Assembly (NCBI GenBank): GCA_028277185.1
Contig: JANQGQ010000039.1
Span: forward strand, 144,704 to 208,703
DNA: 64,000 bases
Direction: 5' to 3'
Origin: Woeseiaceae bacterium
GTDB lineage: Bacteria > Pseudomonadota > Gammaproteobacteria > Steroidobacterales > Woeseiaceae
Part shown: positions 51,153-59,248 of the stretch, one piece after another
Layout: each line of letters begins with the position of its first letter
Numbering within the stretch: the first letter of the stretch is position 1
The notes under the pieces: generated by a model
Database searches by the model: none
What the model was told of the DNA's origin: nothing
The model's input: only the letters and a program-made list of their open reading frames with translations
Position numbers and translations under genes: made by a program

Positions 51153-51722
51153 ATGGGAAAAGCGTATCAGGAAATCGACGAGCGTATTCGGCGCTGGGTT
51201 GGGCAGCAGAAGGTGTTTTTCGTCGCGACCGCGCCGCGGGCCGATGACGGGCTCATCAACTGTTCGCCGAAGGGCATGGACGCGCTTCGCGTGGTCGACG
51301 AACGTACGCTCGTCTACGGCGACATCGGCGGCAGCGGCATCGAGACGGTCGCCCACATCCGGGAAAACGGCCGCGTCGTCATCATGCTGTGCGCGTTCGA
51401 CGGGCCGCCGAAGATCTTCCGTTTCTACGGCCAGGGCCGCGTCCTCGAGCCGGGCGACGATGGATTCGCGGCACTTGCGGAGCAGTTCGCGCACCTGCCG
51501 ACGATCAGAAACCTCGTCGTCGTCGACGTCGAGCTCATCCGCGACTCCTGCGGCTACGGTGTGCCGTTCTACGACTACCGCGGCGAGCGCGACTCGCTGA
51601 CCAACTGGGTGCAGGCGAAGAGCCAGCAGGAACTCGCGGACTACCGGCGGGAAAAAAACGCTCAAAGCCTGGACGGCCTGTCGGGACTGAGACTCAAGCC
51701 GCTCGACAAGGAAGCCGTCTAG
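51153..51722 (+). CDS. Pyridoxamine 5'-phosphate oxidase-fold protein
   Basis: A 189-residue protein with a split-barrel FMN-binding fold. WVGQQKVFFVATAPRADDGLINCSPKG and GYGVPFYDYRGERDSLTNW match a subgroup of PNPOx-like proteins of about 180-200 residues. The true PNPOx phosphate-binding residues are not evident, so it may act on another flavin- or haem-dependent substrate. It ends 30 bases before the paired hairpin element. Confidence 0.85.
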   Translation: MGKAYQEIDERIRRWVGQQKVFFVATAPRADDGLINCSPKGMDALRVVDERTLVYGDIGGSGIETVAHIRENGRVVIMLCAFDGPPKIFRFYGQGRVLEPGDDGFAALAEQFAHLPTIRNLVVVDVELIRDSCGYGVPFYDYRGERDSLTNWVQAKSQQELADYRREKNAQSLDGLSGLRLKPLDKEAV

Positions 51723-51752
51723 CAACTCATCGGTAGTTATGTCGCGGGGTTC

Positions 51753-51837
51753 GGCCTTGCCGTCGGGGTGGCCTGTAGCGGGATGGCTCCCTGCGGTCCG
51801 CTTTATTCCCGCTACAGGCCACCCCGACGACAAGGCC
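51753..51837. repeat. Large hairpin A of a paired element (conserved core)
   Basis: Left arm 51753-51783 and right arm 51807-51837 pair at 30 of 31 positions. The 23-base loop is 51784-51806. The central 35 bases (51778-51812: GCGGGA, loop, TCCCGC) recur in exact reverse complement in hairpin B. The outer arms have no similarity to those of B. It lies in the convergent gap between the PNPOx-fold gene and phoD. Confidence 0.93.
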
Positions 51838-51896
51838 AGCTTGCTACAGTATCTGACCGGAGTGGAAGCGGGACGCGCGCTGCCTCCAGTGTTTCG

Positions 51897-51983
51897 GGAT
51901 AGCGGGTGAGCGAGCGTCCTTGGCGGGAATAAAGCGGACCGCAGGGAGCCATCCCGCCAAGGACGCTCGCCCGCCCGCTATCC
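51897..51983. repeat. Large hairpin B of a paired element (conserved core, inverted)
   Basis: Left arm 51897-51928 and right arm 51952-51983 pair at 30 of 32 positions, with a 23-base loop (51929-51951) that is the exact reverse complement of loop A. The 35-base core is 51923-51957. A 59-base spacer of ordinary sequence separates A and B. Neither hairpin is followed by a T-run, so they are not simple terminators. Confidence 0.93.
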
Positions 51984-52008
51984 ATGCGCATCAACCAGGC
52001 AGCCCCAC

Positions 52009-53631
52009 TCAGGCGTCCTGCAACCCTTTCCCAACCTCACCTGTTGCAACCCGCAGCCGGCGGTCGACGGACTTCGTGTAGTTCGGCGCCTGGACGCCGT
52101 CGACGAGGTGCCACTCGCCGATCACGTCGTCGCGCGTGACGTTGAGCTTCAGCCAGCCGCGGCGCGAGGTCTCCATGTACCGGAGCGTCGCGTTGAAATC
52201 GAGCGTGGCATCCCGTATCGCGCCCGGCCGCTGCTGCGGCAGGTACTGGTCGAATCCGGGCGACGTCACCGAGGTCGTTATCATCTCGACGGCCACCGGC
52301 GCGTCGCCGCCCTCGGGGATCAGATCGCCCGCCATTGACGTGTGGAGGTCGCCGGTTACGACGACCGCGTTATTGCTGTGGCGAGCGATTGCTGCGAGGA
52401 AATCCTGCCGGGCATGCGGGTAGCCGTTCCAGGTATCGAGCAGCATGGGCGGATTGCTCTTGCTCACTTCCACGAGCCGTTTGCGCATGTCCCGCGGCAG
52501 GCCCGCGTCGGCCTCCATATCGACGATCGGCTCGAGGTCCGGTGTGCGCACCGGGGACACCATGACCTGCTGGCCGATGACCTGCCAGACGGCGCTCGAC
52601 TGCTCCAGCTCGCGCTCGAACCAGGCCTCCTGCTCGGCGCCGAGCATCCGCCGCGACGCATCGTTGAGCCGCCGGCCGATCCGTTCCGGATCGCTTTCGC
52701 CGTTCGCGTCCGGCTGCGCATCCCGGCCGTACAGACGCGTGTCGAGCATGATCAGCGAGAGCAAGTCGCCGTAGCGGAAACTACGGAAGATCCTGGACTC
52801 GGCCGACCGGGCTTCGCCGCGAATGGGCATCCACTCGAAGTACGCCTGCGTCGCCGCCGCAACCCGCCCGGCATAGCTGCCCTCGTCGTCCTGATGGTTC
52901 TGCGCGCCGTCGCGCCATGCATCGTTGGTGATCTCGTGATCGTCCCAGACCGCGATCAGCGGCATGCGGGCACGCATTGCCTGTGAATCGGGATCTGCCT
53001 TGTACTGCGCATACCGCTGGCGGTAGTCCGCAAGCGTGACGACCTCGACGGGCGGCTCGGGAATCCGTCCGAGGACTTCGGCGTACTCGGTCGCGTAGCC
53101 GCCCATGCCGTATTCGTAGATGTAGTCGCCGAGATGGATGACCGCATCGATCTCCTCGTCTTCGGCAATGTCGCGATAGACGTGAAAGTAACCGTATGGA
53201 TGGTTCGAGCAGGACACCACGGCGAACCGCGCCGCATCGAGACGGCCGTCGGGCAGCGTTTTCGTTCTGCCGGTCGTCGACGTTTCACCGCCTGCGCGAA
53301 AGCGGTAGAAGTACGCGATCCCCGGCTCGAGGCCGTCAGCATCCACCTTGACCGTGTAGTCCCGCTCGGGCCCGGTCCTTACCCGCCCCCGTGCCACGAC
53401 TTCCCGGAAGTCCGGATCTTTCGCTACCTGCCAACGCACGCGGACGCGCGACTTGCTCTGCCCGCTCACGCGCGTCCAGAGGATCACCCGGTCGCCGAGC
53501 GGATCGCCACTGGCAACACCGTGCCGGAATACCGTGCCGGCCTCGTCGCCCCCGGTCGCGGCTCGCGTCACGTTCAGATAAGCGGTAACGGCACTGCCCG
53601 CGATCAGGCCCAGAAAACTGCGTCGCTTCAA
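52009..53631 (-). CDS. phoD: PhoD-like alkaline phosphatase / phosphodiesterase, Tat-exported
   Basis: A 540-residue protein with a Tat-like signal (MKRRSFLGLIAGSAV). The PhoD pattern is clear: HGVASGDPLGDRVILWTRVSG, an N-terminal beta domain, then the metallophosphatase core with HLGDYIYEYG, WDDHEITNDAW, LMLDTRLYGRD-like, QQVMVSPV and VVTGDLHTSMAGDL. It frees phosphate from esters or teichoic-acid-like and phospholipid substrates outside the cytoplasm. It is 72 bases from RidA and probably not in the same unit. Confidence 0.95.
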   Translation of the reverse strand: MKRRSFLGLIAGSAVTAYLNVTRAATGGDEAGTVFRHGVASGDPLGDRVILWTRVSGQSKSRVRVRWQVAKDPDFREVVARGRVRTGPERDYTVKVDADGLEPGIAYFYRFRAGGETSTTGRTKTLPDGRLDAARFAVVSCSNHPYGYFHVYRDIAEDEEIDAVIHLGDYIYEYGMGGYATEYAEVLGRIPEPPVEVVTLADYRQRYAQYKADPDSQAMRARMPLIAVWDDHEITNDAWRDGAQNHQDDEGSYAGRVAAATQAYFEWMPIRGEARSAESRIFRSFRYGDLLSLIMLDTRLYGRDAQPDANGESDPERIGRRLNDASRRMLGAEQEAWFERELEQSSAVWQVIGQQVMVSPVRTPDLEPIVDMEADAGLPRDMRKRLVEVSKSNPPMLLDTWNGYPHARQDFLAAIARHSNNAVVVTGDLHTSMAGDLIPEGGDAPVAVEMITTSVTSPGFDQYLPQQRPGAIRDATLDFNATLRYMETSRRGWLKLNVTRDDVIGEWHLVDGVQAPNYTKSVDRRLRVATGEVGKGLQDA

Positions 53632-53703
53632 GCTGTGATTCTCCTTACGTCCGGCAGTGCCAACAGCGGCATCGACCCGGGGGCCAAGAGTAGGCAGGCC
53701 AGA

Positions 53704-54114
53704 TTACGACTTCGTGTCCCGGGGCTCGAGCACCGCGTCTGCCTCGACCTCGACGCGCATGGCCGGATCGATGAGCTGCTGAACCGCAAGCATCGTGCTC
53801 GCGGGTGGCCTCTGGCCGAAGGCTTCGGCATGCGCGCGCCCCGCCGCTTCCCAGTCTTGGATGTGCGTAAGGTAGATGCGGGTACGAACGACGTCATCGA
53901 GCGATCCGCCTGCCTCCGCGAGCGCTGCGGCAATAATCTCGATGCAGCGTGCGGTCTGCGCATACGCATCGTCGGGTGCCACGAGCTGGCCGTCTTCGCC
54001 GACCGCGGTGGTTCCGGACACCGCCACGATCCCTCCGGCGCGAACAGCGCGAACGTAGCCGCAGCGACGCTCCCACGGTGCGCCGCTCGAGATCCGCTGA
54101 AGATCTTTAGTCAT
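53704..54114 (-). CDS. RidA/YjgF family protein
   Basis: A 136-residue protein of the RidA superfamily. Conserved segments are GYVRAVRAGGIVAVSGTTAV, AYAQTARCIEIIAAALAEAGGSLDDVVRTRIYLT and PASTMLAVQQLIDPAMRVEVEADAV. The last has an Ile-Asp in place of the usual catalytic Arg environment, so enamine/imine deaminase activity is uncertain. It overlaps the sterol-desaturase gene's 3' end by 8 bases; its start region is very AT-rich. Confidence 0.9.
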   Translation of the reverse strand: MTKDLQRISSGAPWERRCGYVRAVRAGGIVAVSGTTAVGEDGQLVAPDDAYAQTARCIEIIAAALAEAGGSLDDVVRTRIYLTHIQDWEAAGRAHAEAFGQRPPASTMLAVQQLIDPAMRVEVEADAVLEPRDTKS

Positions 54115-55369
54115 AATTCACTGTAGGTTTACTTCTTATTTCATTGTTATTATTAATATTTCTTGCAAGCTCAAGCGCAATTGTCGATACCGCCGCGTAC
54201 CCGGCGACCATCAGCGCAACCAGGCCGGGATACAAAACGACCGCAGCGATCGCGATCAGGAGCAGACGGCCGCGCTCGACGGTCAGGGCCCGGGGACTTC
54301 CGTCGCTGAACCCCGCCAGCGCGTAGAGCGTGATCCAAAGTCCGGCACAGGGAGCCAGGACCGCCTGGAGCCCGCTATCCGCCGCCGCCGCGCCGATCGC
54401 GAGGGTCGCCGTCGCGGCCACCACGAACTGCGCGAAGACATAGGCCTTAATCGATGGGGCAAGCGGCGGATCGTAGCGGGATTCGAGATCGCCCGTCGCG
54501 GACCGTTCGGGATACCGCTCTGCCACGTCGGCCGGGCGCCACCCCGTTCGCGAGAACCAAACCCTGAGCTTGTCCCGCCAGCTGGCCGTATGCCGGCTGT
54601 CGAACCAGAGGTCGCCGTAGACGCTCAGATTCGCACGAAACGGGTCGAAGGTGTTCAGCGGTTTACGCACGCCGTAGACGACGGACTCGTCATCACGTTC
54701 GGGCTCGAAGGTACCGAACAGGCGGTCCCAGACGATGAAGATTCCACCGTAATTGCGGTCGACGTAGGCCGAGTTGCGCGCGTGATGGACCCGGTGATTC
54801 GACGGTGTCACGAGCCAGCGGTCCAGCGGGCCGAGGCTCCCGACGTGCCGCGTGTGGACCCAGAACTGATAGATCAGGTTCACGGCGTTGACGGTTACCA
54901 GCACCTCGAGCGGAAAACCGATGAGAAACAGCGGCAGGTAAAAGATCCAGCCAAACAGGAAGCCCGTGCTCGTCTGCCTCAGGGCCGTCGACAGGTTGTA
55001 GTCCTCGCTCTGATGATGAACGGCATGCGCCGCCCAGAGGATGGACCACTCGTGGCTGAAGCGGTGAAACCAGTAGTAACAGAAGTCCCACGCGACCGCC
55101 GCCGTGATCCACAGCAGCAGCCCGACCGGCGACAGGTCGAAGAGCGAAAGCGGCATGTCGAACAACGCGAAGTTCTCGAGCACGAAGCCCCACACGATCA
55201 GGGGCAGGAGCTTCGTGAAGTAGCCGAACGTCGTGCTCAGGATGCCCGCCGACAGACTCCCGATGGCATCCGTCGTGCGGTAGTAGCCGGTAGCCCGATA
55301 GCGATCCACGCCAAGCTCGACGAGGAGCGCCAGCAGAAAGAACGGGATGGCGATGGCGATCAGATCCAT
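54107..55369 (-). CDS. Sterol desaturase/fatty acid hydroxylase superfamily membrane protein
   Basis: A 420-residue membrane protein with the three histidine motifs of diiron hydroxylases: HRFSHE, HAVHHQSE, and NHRVHHARN. About 280 residues cover the catalytic part; another four helices lie in the C-terminal third. The last 20 residues are unusual, rich in Asn (NINNNNEIRSKPTVNYD) and encoded by strongly AT-rich DNA. It probably hydroxylates a lipid, such as a hopanoid, sterol or alkyl glycerol (a relative of alkylglycerol monooxygenase). Sure about the family, not about the substrate. Confidence 0.9.
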   Translation of the reverse strand: MDLIAIAIPFFLLALLVELGVDRYRATGYYRTTDAIGSLSAGILSTTFGYFTKLLPLIVWGFVLENFALFDMPLSLFDLSPVGLLLWITAAVAWDFCYYWFHRFSHEWSILWAAHAVHHQSEDYNLSTALRQTSTGFLFGWIFYLPLFLIGFPLEVLVTVNAVNLIYQFWVHTRHVGSLGPLDRWLVTPSNHRVHHARNSAYVDRNYGGIFIVWDRLFGTFEPERDDESVVYGVRKPLNTFDPFRANLSVYGDLWFDSRHTASWRDKLRVWFSRTGWRPADVAERYPERSATGDLESRYDPPLAPSIKAYVFAQFVVAATATLAIGAAAADSGLQAVLAPCAGLWITLYALAGFSDGSPRALTVERGRLLLIAIAAVVLYPGLVALMVAGYAAVSTIALELARNINNNNEIRSKPTVNYD

Positions 55370-55447
55370 ACGGCGAGTCTACCTTGCCCGGGGCGCGTTG
55401 CGTGCGCCGTTTGCGTTAAGCTCCGCCGACGCACCCGGTAGCGACGC

Positions 55448-56800
55448 ATGTACGACGACGAGCTCGAGATACTCAAAACCGCCCTGGACACACTCACCGA
55501 CGGTCCGAGCGGCCTGCCCCGCCTCGACGGCGGGCACGACTGGGAACGCATCCGCCGGGTGCTCGTCGATACCGCCCGGCGCATGCACGACAACTATCCC
55601 TACCACCATCCGCTGTACGCCGGGCAGATGCTGAAACCGCCGCATCCCGTGGCGAGGCTGGCCTACGCGCTGTCTCTGTGGGTGAATCCCAACAATCACG
55701 CACTCGACGGCGGCCGGGCCAGTTCGGCAATGGAGAAGTCGGTCGTGAAACGGCTGGCGGCGATGTACGGCTGGCAAGACTGCCTCGGCCATCTGACGGG
55801 CGGCGGCACGATGGCCAACCTCGAGGCCCTCTGGGTGGCAGGCCGCCTGCATCCCGGGAAGACGATACTGGCGTCGGAGCAGGCCCACTACACGCATGCC
55901 CGGATCAGCGAGGTTTTGGGTCTCGCCTTCGAGCCGGTCGCGACGACTGCTGACGGGCGCATGGACCTCACGGCGCTGGACAGGCGCCTCGCCGCGGGCG
56001 ACGTCGGCACCGTCGTCGCCACAATGGGCACGACCGGACTCGGCGCCGTCGATCCGCTGCCCGGCATACTCGAGCTGGCGGAACGCCACGGGACGCGCGT
56101 GCACGCCGACGCCGCCTACGGCGGGTACTTCGGCCTCTGCGCGACGCTGACCGCCGAGCCGCGCGCCGCTTTCGACCGGATGGCCGGCGTCGAGTCGATC
56201 GTCGTGGATCCGCACAAGCACGGTCTCCAGCCCTATGGCTGCGGCTCCGTGCTGTTTCGGGATCCGGCGGTCGGACGGTTCTACAAGCACGGCTCTCCGT
56301 ACACGTACTTCAGCTCGACCGAACTGCACCTCGGAGAAATCAGCCTCGAATGCTCGCGGCCGGGCGCCGCCGCCGTCGCCCTTTGGGCAACCCTCGAGCT
56401 GCTGCCGCTCGACGCGGGCGGCGAGTTTTCCCGCATGCTCGACGCGTGCCTCGAAGCCGCGCGCGACATGCACGCGTCGCTGGCGGGTAGCCCCCACTTC
56501 GCGCCCGTCCACGATCCCGAACTGGATATTGTCGTCTATGCCGCCGTGCGCGATTCGTTCAGCGAGGCCAGCGCCGCGGCGCGCCGGATCTTCGAGAGCG
56601 CAGCCGACCGCGATCTGCATCTGGCCCTGATAGAGCTTCCCGCAACGATGGCGGGCACCGCGCTGCCCGATGCAGAAGCCGACGCCGAATCACTCACCTG
56701 CCTGCGCTCCGTACTCATGAAACCGGAGCATGCAAACTCGATACCGGAGATCGTGCGAATCCTCCACGACTGCGCCGACGACGTCGCCGGATCGCCCTGA
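55448..56800 (+). CDS. PLP-dependent group II decarboxylase-like protein
   Basis: A 450-residue pyridoxal-phosphate enzyme. The lysine motif is VDPHKHGLQPYGCGSVLFRD with K257; histidine stacking and cofactor residues appear in GHLTGGGTMANLEAL and HADAAYGGYF. NPNNHALDGGRASSAMEKSVVKRLAAM is the N-terminal substrate side. Sequence is like the glutamate/aromatic-amino-acid decarboxylases and cysteine-sulfinate type. Substrate unknown. It faces crcB with 7 bases between the stops. Confidence 0.92.
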   Translation: MYDDELEILKTALDTLTDGPSGLPRLDGGHDWERIRRVLVDTARRMHDNYPYHHPLYAGQMLKPPHPVARLAYALSLWVNPNNHALDGGRASSAMEKSVVKRLAAMYGWQDCLGHLTGGGTMANLEALWVAGRLHPGKTILASEQAHYTHARISEVLGLAFEPVATTADGRMDLTALDRRLAAGDVGTVVATMGTTGLGAVDPLPGILELAERHGTRVHADAAYGGYFGLCATLTAEPRAAFDRMAGVESIVVDPHKHGLQPYGCGSVLFRDPAVGRFYKHGSPYTYFSSTELHLGEISLECSRPGAAAVALWATLELLPLDAGGEFSRMLDACLEAARDMHASLAGSPHFAPVHDPELDIVVYAAVRDSFSEASAAARRIFESAADRDLHLALIELPATMAGTALPDAEADAESLTCLRSVLMKPEHANSIPEIVRILHDCADDVAGSP

Positions 56801-56807
56801 ACGCGAC

Positions 56808-57221
56808 TCAGCCCGCCGCGCCCCCGAGGCCACGAAGCAGCAGCAGCGCGCCGAAGAACGCCGCATATCCGCCGATCACGGAAGCCGCGAGATAGATTCC
56901 GGCAGGGACATACTCCGCCCGGCCGAGCATCGTATGCATTTCGAGGACCAGCGTCGAAAGCGTCGTGAAGCTGCCGCAGAAGCCCACGGCGAACAACAGC
57001 CGGTACTGATCGGGAATGACACCGGCGTCGTTGAACCACGCAGAGGTTGCCACGTAGTGCGCGACGACACCGAGCAGGAAACAGCCGCTGACGTTGGCGG
57101 CCAACGTGCCCCATGGGAAGGCCACGTCGCGCTGCAGGAGAAGATTCAGGGTGAAACGCGCAGCCGCGCCGAGCGCCCCGCCCGCGGCGACGAACACATA
57201 GGACAACATTAAGGTCTTCAT
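56808..57221 (-). CDS. crcB: Fluoride channel FluC/CrcB
   Basis: A 137-residue four-helix membrane protein that lets fluoride leave the cell as a dual-topology dimer. Motifs are GGALGAAARFTLN, GTLAANVSGCFLLGV, and GFCGSFTTLSTLVLE, in which the usual TTFSTF is TTLSTL. The upstream leader lacks the conserved parts of the fluoride riboswitch. A 14-bp tandem repeat lies in its leader. Confidence 0.94.
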   Translation of the reverse strand: MKTLMLSYVFVAAGGALGAAARFTLNLLLQRDVAFPWGTLAANVSGCFLLGVVAHYVATSAWFNDAGVIPDQYRLLFAVGFCGSFTTLSTLVLEMHTMLGRAEYVPAGIYLAASVIGGYAAFFGALLLLRGLGGAAG

Positions 57222-57233
57222 GATCGGCAGACC

Positions 57234-57261
57234 CTAGCACAGGGCGCCTGGCACAGGGCGC
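57234..57261. repeat. 14-bp tandem repeat in the crcB leader
   Basis: CTAGCACAGGGCGC (57234-57247) is followed directly by CTGGCACAGGGCGC (57248-57261), matching at 13 of 14 bases. It is 13 bases upstream of the crcB start on the minus strand and may change leader length or a binding site. It probably arose by slippage. Confidence 0.85.
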
Positions 57262-57314
57262 GTGAACGGGTTCACATCCAGTAAGCGTACGGCGTTGCTA
57301 AACTCCAACGTGTT

Positions 57315-57578
57315 ATGGACGGCCCAACTCACGAGACCGACGTGCACGACCTGTCGCTGGGAGTGATCCATGCCCTGCGCATGGTAGACGTCAAGGTATT
57401 GTCCTACGTTCAGCTCAGACGCCTTTACGCCGCGCTTCTCGAGGCGACGAACGAGGTCGACGAGGAGATCGCGGTTCGCTCCGAAACGACCGACAGCCTC
57501 GGCGAGACCGTCCGCATCCACTCACCGAAGAAACGAACACCGCCCGACGAAGAGGCGGAAACGGGCCAGGACTCTTAA
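57315..57578 (+). CDS. Unknown small protein (87 residues)
   Basis: A soluble 87-residue protein with a helical core (DLSLGVIHALRMVDVKVLSYVQLRRLYAALLEAT) and a charged, probably disordered tail (SPKKRTPPDEEAETGQDS). No family recognised. It is convergent with ccmI, 32 bases away. Confidence 0.55.
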   Translation: MDGPTHETDVHDLSLGVIHALRMVDVKVLSYVQLRRLYAALLEATNEVDEEIAVRSETTDSLGETVRIHSPKKRTPPDEEAETGQDS

Positions 57579-57610
57579 TCCCGGTAGACGCCGGGCGTCT
57601 TCCCCGCGGC

Positions 57611-58639
57611 CTAGCGGACCTGCTCGTCGATCACCATGGCGAGTTCCTCGCCGTCCGACGTCGCCACCGAGGCCATCGTGAACCAGTCCCCCGGCTGTTG
57701 CACCGGCTGCCCGGTGGACGACGCGCGCGCTACGATCTCCACTTGGTCGAACGCGGATAGCGTGCGCCCAGGGATCATCGCGTCGCGGTCGCTCAGCGTC
57801 AGCTCCGCGGGCAGCTCTGCGAGAGTCCGCCGCTGTACGGCGATCGGCGGCGACGGCTGCGCGGGATCGCGGGCGATGACGTACACGGACGCATTCGCGG
57901 GCAACGCGTTCCGCGCGGCATCGGACAAGGCAACGGTGAGGCGGATACTGGCGCCGCCTTCGGCGGCGGTCGCCGCGGTCTGCGTCTCGGGCTCGGGCAT
58001 CGCTTTCGTGCCCACCGGTGGGTGGACCGGCTGGCCGCGCCACGCCGCAATGCGCTCGTCGAGCACGCGCATGACGTCGGGATTCGGGGGCGGCTCGGTG
58101 TTACGCAGCTTTGACCAGCGGTCCGCCGCGAGACTGGTGTCACCACGGTTGGCGGCCGCGATACCGCCCCAGAACAGCGCCGAGGGACTCTCCGGATCGA
58201 TCCGGACGGCGTTCTCGAACAGCGCAATCTCGCGCGCCGTGATCTGCTGATTGTTGTTCGATAAGTGCGCTTCGCCTAGTTCGATCAGGGTCTGCGCCTG
58301 CTGGCTGCCCTCGAGCTCGACGGCCTTGCCGAATGCCTCGACCGCGCCGGGATAGTTGCCCAACTGCATGTACGAGCGGCCCAGCATCTTCCAGCCTTCG
58401 ACATCGTCAGGGCGCTCTTCCAGCCGATCCGCGAGTCCCGCGACCATCTGGCCGATATCGGGTAGCTGGCCCGCACCGGACGGCGTACCCGGGCTGCCGA
58501 CCAGCCAGTACGTGCCCGCTGCCAGCGCGATCGTCGCCGCGAAGAGCGAGCCGCTCAACGCCCGCGGCGCCTTGACGAGCGGCAGCACCACGAACGCGGC
58601 CGCAACAACCGCCATCGCGGCAAAGATCACCCACATCAT
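57611..58639 (-). CDS. ccmI: Cytochrome c maturation TPR protein CcmI (short-loop form)
   Basis: A 342-residue inner-membrane apocytochrome chaperone. Two close helices (about 2-20 and 29-46) lead to periplasmic TPR repeats (LADRLEERPDDVEGWKMLGRSYMQLGNYPGAVEAFGKAVELEG and two more). The C-terminal third is a beta-rich domain (RLTVALSDAARNALPANASVYVIARD). In typical CcmI a leucine-zipper-containing cytoplasmic loop of roughly 80 residues separates the helices; here only about 8 residues do. It is separated from ccmH by a MITE-like palindrome, and its Shine-Dalgarno AGGA lies at the edge of that element. Confidence 0.86.
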   Translation of the reverse strand: MMWVIFAAMAVVAAAFVVLPLVKAPRALSGSLFAATIALAAGTYWLVGSPGTPSGAGQLPDIGQMVAGLADRLEERPDDVEGWKMLGRSYMQLGNYPGAVEAFGKAVELEGSQQAQTLIELGEAHLSNNNQQITAREIALFENAVRIDPESPSALFWGGIAAANRGDTSLAADRWSKLRNTEPPPNPDVMRVLDERIAAWRGQPVHPPVGTKAMPEPETQTAATAAEGGASIRLTVALSDAARNALPANASVYVIARDPAQPSPPIAVQRRTLAELPAELTLSDRDAMIPGRTLSAFDQVEIVARASSTGQPVQQPGDWFTMASVATSDGEELAMVIDEQVR

Positions 58640-58649
58640 CTTGTTGTTC

Positions 58650-58814
58650 CTAGTGTCCTGTCCCGCCGATAACCCGCATGAGTCGGTCGCGAATTTTCGT
58701 GTCTGGCAAGGCGCGGTGACGAGTCATAGCGGGGCTATGGCGAGGAGCCGCAACGCCGCCAGACGCGAAAAGACGCAGCGGATTATGCGGGTTATTGGCG
58801 GTACAGGACACTAG
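58650..58814. mobile_element. MITE-like 165-bp palindromic element inside the ccm operon
   Basis: Terminal repeats CTAGTGTCCTGT (58650-58661) and ACAGGACACTAG (58803-58814) are perfect. The pairing continues through most of the element (CCGCC.ATAACCCGCAT and TTTTCG.GTCTGGC segments) to a small central hairpin, CATAGC/GCTATG (58725-58739). It carries no gene. Terminal TA could be a target duplication of the Tc1/mariner-IS630 type. It lies 5 bases after the ccmH stop and 10 bases before the ccmI start. Confidence 0.85.
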
Positions 58815-58819
58815 TGTTC

Positions 58820-59248
58820 TTATTCCGTCAGCGCGTCGTCTTCGAGCGACATGCTCATGCGCTTGCGAATCACAGAATAGCCGACAAAGGAGCCGGCCAC
58901 GAGCAGGATAAAGGGTGTCAGCCAAAGCACCAGCGTCGCGCCGCTTTTCCGCGGACTGTACAAAGCGAACTCCCCATAGCGCTCCACGAGGAAGTCGAAG
59001 ACCTCCTGATCGGTCTTGCCCTCGCCGAGCAGCCGCCGGATTTCCCGCCGCAGGTCGGACGCGAGGAATACGTTCGAGTCCTTGATCGACTGGTTCTGGC
59101 ATTTGAGGCAACGGACCTGAGCGATGATGTTCTCGTAGCGTGCCTGCAGCTCGGGATCCTCGAAGGCCTTGCCGCTGTCGATAGCCGCCGCCGGCGCGGC
59201 TACGAGCAACAGCCCCAGCAACAAGCCCGGCAGTCCCGCGCGGATCAC
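58820..59248 (-). CDS. ccmH: Cytochrome c maturation protein CcmH (CycL type)
   Basis: A 142-residue protein, the N-terminal domain only of the E. coli CcmH. It has a signal peptide (GLLLGLLLVAAPAAA), the thiol motif RCLKCQNQS, and a C-terminal membrane helix (LVLWLTPFILLVAGSFVGYSVI). It reduces apocytochrome c for haem attachment. GTG at 59248 is chosen for GGAGG 6 bases upstream and a GTGA overlap with ccmG. Confidence 0.94.
   Translation of the reverse strand: MIRAGLPGLLLGLLLVAAPAAAIDSGKAFEDPELQARYENIIAQVRCLKCQNQSIKDSNVFLASDLRREIRRLLGEGKTDQEVFDFLVERYGEFALYSPRKSGATLVLWLTPFILLVAGSFVGYSVIRKRMSMSLEDDALTE

Noticed and set aside
57222..57310. Possible fluoride riboswitch upstream of crcB
   Set aside because: The GGNGATGG-type start and pseudoknot elements of the crcB riboswitch are not visible on the minus strand.
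57586..57600. Small hairpin AGACGC-CGG-GCGTCT between the 87-residue gene and ccmI
   Set aside because: Stem of six with only two T afterwards; too weak to call a terminator.
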